64,000 nucleotides of DNA. It comes from Corallium rubrum (lineage: Eukaryota > Cnidaria > Anthozoa > Scleralcyonacea > Coralliidae). The notes under the pieces were generated by a model. The model saw only the letters and a list, made by a program, of their open reading frames with translations. It had not been told where the DNA came from and ran no database searches. The stretch is from the NCBI GenBank assembly GCA_964035015.1, contig OZ036004.1, forward strand, positions 9,201,468-9,265,467, read 5' to 3'. How positions within the stretch are numbered: the first letter of the stretch is position 1; each line of letters begins with the position of its first letter. The translations under genes and the position numbers were made by a program. Of the stretch, positions 22,901 to 41,432 are shown piece by piece.

Positions 22901-23411
22901 AACCATTGATACTTACATTGTCATCATGAATATTTTGATTGAGTCTTGTTTCATTTATGCTCAAGACATGAAACGGTTGATCATTCATATAAATTCTCAA
23001 TTGATCGATATATTTTGGAAGACTTGTAATATTTAAGTGCCCTACACTGAAACCCTTTAATTTATCTTTTATATCATCAAAAGGGCTATCAAAATCACTT
23101 AAACTCTGATTTATTAATGTAGTACTGCTCTGTTTCGCATTTTCCATATTACTCAGATTCTCTACGGATAGTATATGGTCATGGAATACTCTGACATTAT
23201 TGAAATTTCTACTTACGTTTACGTTTTCCCTACCAATAAGTATAGACGAATCTTCTCTTTGGTAGAACTGATTACTTTCAAGTTCTTTATTTTTAATCAA
23301 CTTCTCATTGTTCGGCGTACAAGTTCTAGGTGATTTAGCCAAGAGGTGGTCAGGTCTTGATTGATAAAATATGAGTGGTCGTGTTGTATTGGATATACAA
23401 GCTCGAGCCAA
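19921..23411 (-). mobile_element. LINE with intact endonuclease/reverse transcriptase ORF
   Basis: The whole element as seen: ORF at 20199-23411, then a 3' UTR ending in an AATAAATAATAAATAAATAA tail at about 19921-19953. The 5' end was not identified because no target duplication could be matched. Confidence 0.85.
20199..23411 (-). CDS. LINE ORF2: endonuclease plus reverse transcriptase, 1070 aa
   Basis: A single uninterrupted frame. An N-terminal extension of about 115 residues is followed by an exonuclease/endonuclease/phosphatase-type nuclease: GHLNITSL, SINETRL (catalytic Glu, about 150), GGGVALFIK, VGDLNCNLLD (about 258) and SDHSLIF (about 325). The reverse transcriptase has FRPISVLS, LFLDLKKAFDTVDH (about 690), GVPQGSNLGPLLFLLYIND (about 755) and the catalytic FADD (about 784), then SLGVIIDEKLNW. 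This is the usual CR1/L2/Jockey-like arrangement: the nuclease nicks target DNA and the RT primes on it. No ORF1 was seen upstream. The lack of any stop suggests recent activity. Confidence 0.93.
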   Translation of the reverse strand: MARACISNTTRPLIFYQSRPDHLLAKSPRTCTPNNEKLIKNKELESNQFYQREDSSILIGRENVNVSRNFNNVRVFHDHILSVENLSNMENAKQSSTTLINQSLSDFDSPFDDIKDKLKGFSVGHLNITSLPKYIDQLRIYMNDQPFHVLSINETRLNQNIHDDNVSINGYDVFRKDRNREGGGVALFIKTALNTKIRHDLVPEGLEAICVEIKRQNSKPLLIATWYRPPNSSSELMDKFEIFVRRLDADDVDFHIVGDLNCNLLDTANKQHTKRLIEIIDIYQLKQVIQDPTRVTKDSQSLIDLFITNKADKILNSGVIPIGISDHSLIFASIKTALKRPKPKVIQSRNFKKYNKTNFCSELADNFCTLDFSSKSDPNHMWNDWKTVFTNIADKHAPYTTRRVKSTFTPWLTSEVKREMYHRDYLRKKSIQTGSKYCHIAYKKARNKVNKIVAKTKAEYYLKNITQNRHNPKELWKNINQLRGKGSKTTTITSLHAEEKTISNESDIAETFNNHFINVGPDLSQNLPDSNVNFASNVSPAESIFKFRIITLSDVFKLLSSAKCSKASGPDKISTRLLKDSANIIVPSLCIMFNSSLSTGIFPDDWKNATVSPIYKTGDKQDCGNFRPISVLSVIAKLFEKIIFNQLISYLDENNILTQHQFGFRKSHSTLTSLLNATNNWLVNIDEGLINGVLFLDLKKAFDTVDHQILISKLSLYGITEIPLKWFKSYLNCRKQSCKVNNVISSNKEIKCGVPQGSNLGPLLFLLYINDLPNCLEYSKPSMFADDTNVTATGNCPDQIQMKLNSDLTKIHTWLVANKLTLNVSKTEYMIIGSRNQITKFTEDPNITIDGKSIKRVKTAKSLGVIIDEKLNWEKHIDSISKKVSKSIGAIKLIKPYIPKENLIDTYNALVKPYFDYCSLVWGNCNVSLQLKLQKLQNRAARVISGDNYEIRSTDILKKLNWYPLNYYRLEQLLVLMHKILNNDAPKAIMELYQISENQVYNLRSNNNMLMLSKPRSNAMKRSFSYEAAKIWNTLPLHLKNTSLTITKFKTKLREVFKDENCTILNNLKY

Positions 23412-23639
23412 AGAATACTCCGAGTCTTTGATGTAAATATGAGTAATATTTGTTCAGATTAATTCAGAAAAGGCTCAATTTCAATGTTTTAGAGCTGAGA
23501 AAGACCTGATATGCATCCACTAGTGGTTGTAACTAATTAGGATCATTGGTTTTAGTTTGTATGGGGTTTACAGGGGTATACATGTGACGTAATTTCTGAA
23601 ATTGGATTGGCTGCAAAACTCATGAATTATTAATGAATT

Positions 23640-23641
23640 TC

Positions 23642-23668
<27 letters not shown>
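23640..23668. repeat. (TA)n microsatellite
   Basis: About 14 TA units between the LINE and a hammerhead-like repeat. Confidence 0.9.
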
Positions 23669-23674
<6 letters not shown>

Positions 23675-23677
<3 letters not shown>

Positions 23678-24360
23678 GACTGGGTCAGGATTTCTCAAAC
23701 GAGTCCAGCACAGCCTGACAACCAAATCGAGCAGCATCTACTCTGATGAAGGGCTCCATTAAAAACATCAATATTTCCTTATCTAAACTATATTCTGGGC
23801 AATTTACCACTTTTCCACTTCGCTTTATACTTATACTACTGTTGTTGCCATGGTAATTATACTTACTGCTGTTGTTGTTGTTGCCATGGTAATTATACAC
23901 ATACATAATAATATACTACTCTCGCATTAGATTGTACAAATTGAGAAGAAAAAAAGCTGTATATTCACTTTGGTTTTCAATAATATTATATGCGACTTTT
24001 CCAAAATTAGAAATTCTTATTGTAAATGAGAAATAACTTAAGCGTTACTAGGGATATAATACACGAACAATGTAGTTATATACAGACTAATATCCTAAAC
24101 CCGTTTTATTAATATTCTCGGATGTATAAACTAAATATAAGCAATGCAGAATTACTTATATATAAGTAATTGTTTTTTTATTTCGAATATTTTTACCTCT
24201 TGGAGTAGGCATGACCAGGACTGGCTGGAGAATGAATTTTCGTCTGATTATTCTTTTTCTTCTTCGTTACGTGTTGTGAGCGAGGCACCAGTGAGTGAAG
24301 CTGCGGCAAACCTGTCAGTGAGGTTGCCATACTGGGCATTAAGTAAAACCACAGGTTAAT
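23675..24360. repeat. older third copy of the 40840-41620 / 58020-59095 block
   Basis: Begins with GTCCAGCACAGCCTGACAAC and a degraded hammerhead-like core (about 23741), continues through the AAATGAGAAATAACTT segment, and ends in a possible exon (minus, about 24257-24331). It is clearly more diverged than the two 17-kb copies are from each other, which indicates an earlier duplication round. Confidence 0.65.
24257..24331 (-). other. possible orphan exon conserved in three copies
   Basis: On the minus strand a CTTAATGCCCAG acceptor-like site precedes a frame starting YGNLTDRFAAASLTGASL and closing in a stop. Copies at 41464-41600 and 58940-59077 have an extra base near the start that changes the frame and end at a GAG|GTAAAT donor-like site. 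It could be an alternative tail exon for the membrane-protein family or conserved non-coding sequence. Weak evidence. Confidence 0.25.
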
Positions 24361-25750
24361 TACTCGGGCTACCGCAGGTAGACGAGTCTAGGTTTCGGCT
24401 CGTTTTTTTTTTGTTTTTTTCCCCTTCTGTGTCACGCTCTTTAGGCTAGGCTCAAGTCAAGTGCGCATTTAACTTATTCCGCCGTCTCGATCAAGACGAA
24501 CATAATAAGACTTTGCGAAACTGATGCGTGCATGCCAAATGCTTTCTTTCTTTGCTTTCCTGATGTCTGATCAAGTCTTTCTCCTCTCGGATGTGTTTTA
24601 TGTTTTCACAGACATAGTTATTGGTCAGTAATGTCGCTGGCAAGTATCTTGATATTATATACGCTTACGATCTCACACGCCGTATACATGAAGCTGTGTT
24701 GATATTTAATACCCGAAGAGACTTGACATATGAACGCTGTAGGCCTACATGTGTCGAAATGCTTTCTTTCTTAGCTTTCCTACTGTCTGATGATCAGAGT
24801 CCGATCAAGTTTTTCTCGTCTCGGATGTGTTTTGCAATCAGACAAGGCCAGACATTTCAGTAAAATTTATTATCTGTTAGATACATTTCGCCAACACTTG
24901 TAGCCTTTTCAAAATCTTTCACGTAGATTCATTTACACGAGCAGTAAGAACACGTTCAAAATACCAGTCTTCATAAATTTCGTAAAGTTCTAAGCTATAT
25001 ACTATGCGAAAAATTAACTTTTAAGTAAACTTAAGTTCTGACAATCCCTGCTTGGCTGTATGAGCTTTTGTTTACAATATTTAATTTCTCTTATGCTTTA
25101 GGCGTGAGTTTAGCTTAACTGCTCATTACATTGACTTTCATGCACACTTATTTGCCCGGGCAGAAAGAATATAGTCAAAACAATATTTTTTTGTAAATTT
25201 CGTGAAGTTTGAAGCTAAACTTTTTAAAATATTAGCTTTCGACTAAACAAATTTCACATAACAACACTCGCCCGGTTAAAATATAACTAATTTGCATAAA
25301 CTTGAAAGGGACACAATTAGCGCGGTGTTAAATAGCAGGCTCTTCTCGCGTCCATTTTCCCAAGGGCGCGATGTGAAGGGTCTGTATTAGCAGGCTAAAA
25401 ACACAACTGCCTACGCAGCGCTATTGAAAACTTTCTTGACACAGAAATTGAATAACATGAAGTAATTTTATTGACTGATATACAATATTAAAAACCACCT
25501 GTAATTTCTTAAAAACAATATACAGCAATTATTCAAATTACAATTAGATATTAGCCATTAGATTCACGAGGAGACTGGTGTTGAGTTTTAAAAACTACGA
25601 ATGTTAAGAAATAAAAGCAGTCACTGAAACTTCAAAATTAGTAAGGCGTTTAACGAAAGTAAAGCTTACAATTCAAATCCTATTTACCCAAACATCTTTA
25701 AACTTTGCATATATCTACTAATTTTGAGGTGCTCCTTTCAGTAATTAGGG
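24361..25750. other. intergenic between LINE and 17-kb duplication
   Basis: Two imperfect direct copies of ATGCTTTCTTTCTT..GCTTTCCT..TCTCGGATGTGTTTT at about 24538-24602 and 24758-24832. No gene is supported. Confidence 0.55.
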
Positions 25751-25756
25751 TTTATT
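25751..25756 (-). terminator. polyadenylation signal AATAAA of gene C
   Basis: Minus-strand AATAAA about 218 bp after the gene C stop, in TTCAAAAATAAACCC. It lies just outside the left edge of the 17-kb repeat and so is not part of the duplicated unit. Confidence 0.5.
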
Positions 25757-25849
25757 TTTGAATTTTAATATTCAACCAAATACCTCATCGAATTCGAAAC
25801 GGCAAATACCTACTTTCCCTTTTTGTCTCTGATTTGCTTTTCATTTGAC

Positions 25850-25937
25850 ATAACATTGATTAACATAACACTGATTAACATAACATTGATTAACATAACA
25901 TTAATTAAGATAACATTGATTAACATAACATTGCTTA
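25850..25937 (-). repeat. 15-bp repeat in gene C 3' UTR, about 6 copies
   Basis: Minus-strand units AATGTTATGTTAATC directly downstream of the stop. Gene D has about five units at 42897-42972 and gene B two to three related ones. Confidence 0.8.
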
Positions 25938-25973
25938 TAGTAAGTGTCTGTCTGATTTCCGTCCCAGGCTCTT

Positions 25974-36614
<10,641 letters not shown>

Positions 36615-36651
36615 TCTTGTATATAGACTGAGATGGATCTTCGCTGAGTTG

Positions 36652-36662
36652 GTGTATATAAG
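36652..36662 (-). promoter_or_regulatory. possible TATA box of gene C
   Basis: On the minus strand CTTATATACACC lies about 40 nt before the preferred ATG. Gene D has CTTACATACACC at the same place. If this is the promoter element, D has lost its best TATA match. Confidence 0.3.
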
Positions 36663-36847
36663 AGTGCGATGTGCTTTCACCGACAACTATACAAAGACAC
36701 GTCCGAGATGAAAACAGTAGTTATGTGTTTACAAGCACTGTAAACAACTTTATACAGACTCTGTGACAAAGTATTCTTATTTCTTTACGGAAATGTTTTA
36801 AATAGTAAGTAAAGACATAAAAACAAGCTCAATTGGCCAGGGACGTA

Positions 36848-37535
36848 AGTGGGTTAACCCGCACATATGGGATCGGAAGTGACGTCATAGGGGTGTGCGC
36901 ACAGGCTGACGTCACAGGGGTGTGCACCCGGGGGTGACGGCATCATTTTTGCGCACGTACGCGTACGTACGCACACGTACGCGATATCATCAAATTCCCC
37001 GTAAATTCTTTTTTTCGGAATAAAGAACACAATGCTTATAGTTTTCATTGAGATACCATTACTACTGCATAAATATGGATACGAAGATTACGGAATGCCG
37101 AACTATAGCCGAACTAACGAGTTTGGAAAACATGTATGTCTTGAGCGAGTACGAACAGGGTTTAGTGTTTGAGAGGAAAGTGGAATTAATTACTCGTTCG
37201 CTCGAGTGGGGAGTCGAAAATGAACAACTTGGGTTAACAGCGAACCTTACGGATTCCTGGACACCAGAACAAAGACAACAGTTTTTGATGGACTGGCAAG
37301 ATGATGAGGCATTGCTACAGAACGAACGATTAGGGCTCGCTTCAAACCATATGGATTCTTGGACCCCTGAACAACGAGAAAATTTCATGATGGATTGGCA
37401 AGACGACGAACCTTTGCTACAGACTGGCCGTGGGGAGAAGAGATCAATCGACGACGTAGACGATGGTGCAAGTACATCTGAACAGGTTAGCGGAGCCGTT
37501 CATTTTTGTGAGATGAGAAGATGAGCACATGCTCA
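36848..37535 (+). repeat. left terminal inverted repeat of the mini-element
   Basis: The outer 200 bp include GACGTCA/TGACGTC motifs and an ACGTACGCGTACGTACGC palindrome (about 36955-36983), then the arm gene and GAGCA/TGCTC repeats. Compared with the right arm it has 31 extra bases at about 37049-37079. Confidence 0.85.
37075..37524 (+). CDS. arm gene, left copy: protein with tandem WTPEQR repeats
   Basis: ATG of MDTKITECR at 37075; the frame is open from 37048. 149 residues, acidic. Two consecutive repeats of about 38 residues share DSWTPEQR, F(L/M)MDWQDDE and LLQ; a diverged first unit precedes them (FERKVELITRSLEWGVENEQ). The C-terminus is GEKRSIDDVDDGASTSEQ and a basic end. I do not recognise the family. 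The protein part shared by both arms is identical, which suggests recent conversion between arms or selection. Confidence 0.65.
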   Translation: MDTKITECRTIAELTSLENMYVLSEYEQGLVFERKVELITRSLEWGVENEQLGLTANLTDSWTPEQRQQFLMDWQDDEALLQNERLGLASNHMDSWTPEQRENFMMDWQDDEPLLQTGRGEKRSIDDVDDGASTSEQVSGAVHFCEMRR

Positions 37536-37625
37536 TAACTGCTCTGAACACTTGCTCATTTGCTCATAACTGCTCATGAGCACTTGCTCATTTGCTCATA
37601 TGGCCCGATCAGGCCCGATAGAAGG
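37518..37625 (+). repeat. GAGCA/TGCTC repeats, short left version
   Basis: About two to three units of CTTGCTCATTTGCTCATAAC, then TATGGCCCGATCAGGCCCGA. The right arm has the same motif expanded to about eight units (38690-38935). Confidence 0.85.
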
Positions 37626-37742
37626 TACGGCTTAACTCTGGTGTACATTTTTTTTCTTCAAGGACTTATTATTGCTTAAAAAATGAAACAAGACACAATA
37701 CAATTTTGATAAATTTTTATTTCACATAAGCATTACATCGAT

Positions 37743-38303
37743 TCACTGATCATCATCACTATCTGAAAAACGTCCTTGATCTTCTAAAAGCTGTTTCAAA
37801 AGAAACTTTCTTTTGTCAACCGCTGCAGATAAAGCTTCATCAGGATCAAACGAGTCTTCGTTCACAAGTGTCTGCTTCGTTTCCATGATCTTTCCATGCA
37901 CAGGATCCTTTTTAAGTGCTTTCATCCAACGTAAATTATCCACGTAAACGTCAGCGAATTCTTTCTGAAGTTCAGGGAGAATTTTTTCAAAGGCTTTCTG
38001 CTTAGCTACACTTTCTTCTTGCCATTCCATTTGCAACGTTTTTAATAGTTCATCATATTCTGGCCGAACCGTCACTTTTGCATCGTCAATCATGGTTGCC
38101 CAAGGATCAATCTCTTCCTTTATTTCACCATCATCTTCGGAACTCTGACTGTTTTCATCATACGACGAGCTTGACATTTCTTCATCAGATTCCATATCAG
38201 GCTCCTCAGTGTCAGTGTATTCCCTTGACGGACAATAATCGTTTTCGTGCCGTCTTAGATTATAGCCTTTACTAAACATTTTCCCACAATATTGGCAGTT
38301 CAT
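37743..38303 (-). CDS. zinc-finger protein of the mini-element, 186 aa
   Basis: N-terminal finger C3-x2-C6-x12-H19-x4-C24 (NCQYCGKMFSKGYNLRRH), a C2HC type. A very acidic low-complexity stretch (about 30-65) is followed by a helical, charged region with DPWATMIDDA, WMKALKKDPVHGKIM and FDPDEALSAAVDKRKFLLKQ. Similar N-terminal-finger proteins occur in many invertebrate genomes, from memory, often near mobile elements. A minus-strand AATAAA follows at about 37711. DNA binding is likely; its exact role is unknown. Confidence 0.7.
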   Translation of the reverse strand: MNCQYCGKMFSKGYNLRRHENDYCPSREYTDTEEPDMESDEEMSSSSYDENSQSSEDDGEIKEEIDPWATMIDDAKVTVRPEYDELLKTLQMEWQEESVAKQKAFEKILPELQKEFADVYVDNLRWMKALKKDPVHGKIMETKQTLVNEDSFDPDEALSAAVDKRKFLLKQLLEDQGRFSDSDDDQ

Positions 38304-38380
38304 TCTTTCAGCTCAGACAACCTGTAAATGACGAGTAGGGACGGAAAGTCCTTATTAATAAACACCACTTGATTTTTGGA

Positions 38381-38590
38381 CTAGGAATTTCTTTCGTCCA
38401 TGCTTTCTATAGTTATTTCAACTTTAGCAACCGGTTTTTGTCGATCATTCTCTAACGTATTTAATCTTGCTTGAGTAAGATATGGCTGCCTTTTCTCGCG
38501 AGAAAGTTGATGAACATCAGCCAAATGGTTGGATAGCTTTACCAAACTTTGTTTCACACATAAGGGACAATCTTTACGTCTTCGTGGCAT
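38381..38590 (-). CDS. small zinc-finger protein of the mini-element, 69 aa
   Basis: A basic start (MPRRRKD) is followed by C8-x2-C11-x10-H22-x4-H27 (CPLC..LSNHLADVH), one C2H2 finger. It lies 77 bp upstream of the 186-residue gene on the same strand, so both could be exons or cistrons of one transcript. TTACAG-like sequence just before the larger ORF may be an acceptor. Confidence 0.6.
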   Translation of the reverse strand: MPRRRKDCPLCVKQSLVKLSNHLADVHQLSREKRQPYLTQARLNTLENDRQKPVAKVEITIESMDERNS

Positions 38591-38689
38591 GTTTCGAAAT
38601 GAAGTTCTCTGATTCGCAAGCGCGTGTAATATAACTCATAAAATGACATTTAGACGTCTAGTCAGCAATCGGGCCATCGGGCCTGATCG

Positions 38690-38935
38690 GGCCATATGAG
38701 CAAATGAGCAAGTGCTCATGAGCAGTTATGAGCAAATGAGCAAGTGCTCAGAGCAGTTATGAGCAAATGAGCAAGTGCTCATGAGCAGTTATGAGCAAAT
38801 GAGCAAGTGCTCAGAGCAGTTATGAGCAAATGAGCAAGTGCTCAGAGCAGTTATGAGCAAATGAGCAAGTGCTCAGAGCGGTTATGAGCAAATGAGCAAG
38901 TGCTCAGAGCAGTTATGAGCATGTGCTCATCTTCT
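38690..38935 (-). repeat. 30-31-bp minisatellite, about 8 units
   Basis: Units ATGAGCAAATGAGCAAGTGC plus TCA(T)GAGCAGTT. The motif also lies at the inner edge of the left arm in fewer copies, so the arms differ in length by copy number. Confidence 0.9.
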
Positions 38936-39571
38936 CATCTCACAAAAATGAACGGCTCCGCTAACCTGTTCAGATGTACTTGCACCATCGTCTACGTCGT
39001 CGATTGATCTCTTCTCCCCACGGCCAGTCTGTAGCAAAGGTTCGTCGTCTTGCCAATCCATCATGAAATTTTCTCGTTGTTCAGGGGTCCAAGAATCCAT
39101 ATGGTTTGAAGCGAGCCCTAATCGTTCGTTCTGTAGCAATGCCTCATCATCTTGCCAGTCCATCAAAAACTGTTGTCTTTGTTCTGGTGTCCAGGAATCC
39201 GTAAGGTTCGCTGTTAACCCAAGTTGTTCATTTTCGACTCCCCACTCGAGCGAACGAGTAATTAATTCCACTTTCCTCTCAAACACTAAACCCTGTTCGT
39301 ACTCGCTCAAGACATACATGTTTTCCAAACTCGTTAGTTCGGCTATAGTTCGGCATTCCGTAATCTTCGTATGAAAACTATAAGCATTGTGTTCTTTATT
39401 CCGAAAAAAAGAATTTACGGGGAATTTGATGATATCGCGTACATGTGCGTACGTACGCGTACGTGCGCAAAAATGATGCCGTCACCCCTGGGTGGACACC
39501 CCTGTGACGTCAACCTGTGCGCACACCCCTATGACGTCACTTCCGATCCCATATGTGCGGGTTAACCTACT
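38925..39571 (-). repeat. right terminal inverted repeat of the mini-element
   Basis: Inverse of 36848-37535. The outer 200 bp differ from the left arm at about six positions, but the coding part is identical. Confidence 0.85.
38927..39328 (-). CDS. arm gene, right copy: start region deleted
   Basis: Identical in sequence to the left copy from MENMYVLSEY to the stop (133 residues). A 31-bp deletion (between TTTTCA and TACGAAG) removes the upstream ATG, so translation would have to start at the internal Met. Only the left copy looks full length. Confidence 0.65.
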   Translation of the reverse strand: MENMYVLSEYEQGLVFERKVELITRSLEWGVENEQLGLTANLTDSWTPEQRQQFLMDWQDDEALLQNERLGLASNHMDSWTPEQRENFMMDWQDDEPLLQTGRGEKRSIDDVDDGASTSEQVSGAVHFCEMRR

Positions 39572-40400
39572 GACGTAGCCAGGATTTTGAAAAGGGGGCA
39601 GCCGAAATCAAAATAAATTTTTAGAGGGGTCCGGGGGAATGCTCCCCCGGGAAATTTTGAAATCGAGAGTCGCTGAAATGCCATTTCCTGGCTTTTGGAG
39701 GAAGATTTTACGGACTCTAAAGGTTAAAAAGCGTCATAAAATACTCAAAACACGCAAACGTCACATAGATACTCAAAATGCATACACTCAGTAGATTGAA
39801 TACACTGTTCACAGTTTATTTCCTGAGACAATGGCATATTGCATCAGTTTTGTAGTTACATGTCTGTTGTTTTATATCAAAAGGGGGAAGCCACGGCTCC
39901 CCCCTGGCTACGTCCCTGCAACTGGCTCCGTAAACAACTCGTTGGTCATTGGAACGTGTTGTACCAAACCTGTTTTCAAAACTGGTTTGACACATCAAAC
40001 AAAGTGTCGGATCTTTGCATCATGAGGGAAGTTCTATAGACCCTCTGATAAGTTTAAATTAAATTAAAGTATACGTCATTTTCTGCACTTGACGTCAAAC
40101 AGAGCGAAATTCCCATATTGAACATGGAAGGAAAACTGGAGAACCCAGCGAAAAACCCTCGAAACACAGAAGAGATCAACTACAACTCTACTCACACGAG
40201 TTGCAAGCTCGACAACGGGTCTGTATAAAACGTACACTGCTAGACAATCTTCGTTTAAACTTTAATCAGACAACTTCGAGAATTACATCAACATCAGACC
40301 AGAGTTCAGTTCGAGGAAGACCTCTTCCAGGAATTTAATCACGTGATGTCAATAATAAACTAGGATCCAGTTCTCAACAGGGTCATTCGCCGCAAGTGGT

Positions 40401-40764
40401 CACGTGTTGCCAACCTTGGGATTTTATCCCAAGATCTTGGGATTTTTTGAAGGAGTTGGGATTTTTTTTTGATTTTTCCAGAGCAAACAGTTTTGGTTTT
40501 AAAAAGCTGATTTCAATGTTAATTATTATTTTTTTAATTCACGTGATAATTAGATCATACTCAGTGATCATACTCCACTGCCTGTATATTCCTTCGTGGA
40601 AACGTGAAAAACAATTTAAATGTAAAAATTTGATATCATATAATGAGAACCGATTGTTTATAGGAGAAGTGTGAACCATGGGATTTTTTGGTAAAAAATA
40701 GGGAATCTTGGAATATTTTCAGACCTTTATTGGGATTTTTACGAAACTTGACTTGGCAACACTG
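40401..40764. mobile_element. hAT-like MITE, CAGTGTTGCCA ends, copy 1
   Basis: Left end GTGTTGCCAACCTTGGGATT, right end GACTTGGCAACACTG; interior rich in GGGATTTT/AAAATCCC. Same family as 53600-54060, where an 8-bp duplication is visible. It was present before the 17-kb duplication (57476-57948). Confidence 0.75.
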
Positions 40765-40904
40765 ACCCATTCAAGTAGCACCGCTAACAGCGCACGCCAC
40801 CCGCCTGCTACTCAATCAAATTTCTGTCATTTTGACTGAGTTAAGGATTTCTCAAACGAGTCCAGCACAGACTGACAACCAAATCGAGTAGCATCTACTC
40901 TGTG

Positions 40905-40935
40905 ATGAAGGCCTCCGCTTGAAACATCAGTATTT
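40905..40935 (+). ncRNA. hammerhead-like core in a dispersed repeat
   Basis: TGTGATGAAGGCCTCCGCTT then GAAACATCAGTATTTTC. The first core bases are degenerate compared with 15465. The copy in unit 2 is at about 58090-58118. Confidence 0.4.
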
Positions 40936-41297
40936 TCTTATCAAAGCTATTCTCAGCAATTTACCACATATAAATTACATGCAATTTACCATATTTTGTG
41001 TATGTATATAACTAACTATACTACTCTGCATGGAATTAGATTGTAGCACTTGAAAAAAAAAGCCATATATTCAATTTGGTTTTCAATAATATCATGTATA
41101 CCATTTTTCCAAAATTAGAAGTTCTGATTCTAAATGAGAAATAACTTTTAAGCGTTACTATATATAGGGATATAATACACGAACAACGTTTTATACAGTT
41201 TTAAAATATCCGCTAAACACGTTTTATTAATATTCTTGGATGCATAAGCCGTAAACTAAATTCTAACACTGAGTAACAATGGAAACATAATTCTAAC

Positions 41298-41432
41298 GTT
41301 TCTCTCTGACGAAGGGCCTTCGCTCGAAACGTTAGACTCCTACGTTCTCTGTTTCGGCAGTATATCTAACCTTGCTATATTTCGATTGTTGTCTACACTG
41401 CCTGCGCAGCACGCTACTTTTATTACAATAAT
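41298..41432 (+). mobile_element. monomer of the hammerhead-like repeat
   Basis: CTCTGACGAAGGGCCTTCGC, TCGAAACGTTAGAC, TTTCGGCAGTATAT, ATTTCGATTGTTG and the tail CGCTACTTTTATTAC. It is the unit that forms the inverted dimer at 2858-3077. The unit-2 copy (about 58478-58910) is split by a MITE. Confidence 0.7.

Larger units (their letters stand above)
36848..39571. mobile_element. 2.7-kb Polinton/Maverick-like mini-element with genes in its terminal repeats
   Basis: 2724 bp flanked by GACGTA (36842-36847 and 39572-39577). Ends are 5'-AGTGGGTTAACCC and GGGTTAACCTACT-3', so 5'-AG..CT-3'. Terminal inverted repeats are about 690 bp (left) and 650 bp (right). 6-bp duplication, AG..CT ends and TIRs of this length are diagnostic features of Polintons, whose usual size is 15-20 kb. 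There is no polymerase, integrase, ATPase, protease or capsid gene here, so the element must be a deletion derivative or a parasite moved in trans. It holds one gene per arm and two zinc-finger genes between the arms. Copy 2 of the duplication is empty at this site. Confidence 0.75.
36838..39918. mobile_element. hAT-like element interrupted by the Polinton-like insertion
   Basis: Termini CAGGGACGTA..(interrupted)..GTAGCCAGG and CCTGGCTACGTCCCTG, flanked by CAATTGGC (36830-36837) and CAACTGGC (39919-39926), an 8-bp duplication with one change. The uninterrupted copy is at 56641-56997. The host element is about 350 bp and has no transposase. Confidence 0.85.

Noticed and set aside
21661..23036. 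Plus-strand frames within the LINE
   Set aside because: Antisense shadows of the reverse transcriptase ORF.
37062..37388. 108-codon minus-strand frame in the left arm (and its mirror at 39063-39374)
   Set aside because: Antisense shadow of the arm gene.
39839..40039. Short frames conserved in both copies (also 56911-57117)
   Set aside because: Conserved only because the 17-kb duplication is recent; they cross the end of a hAT-like element.
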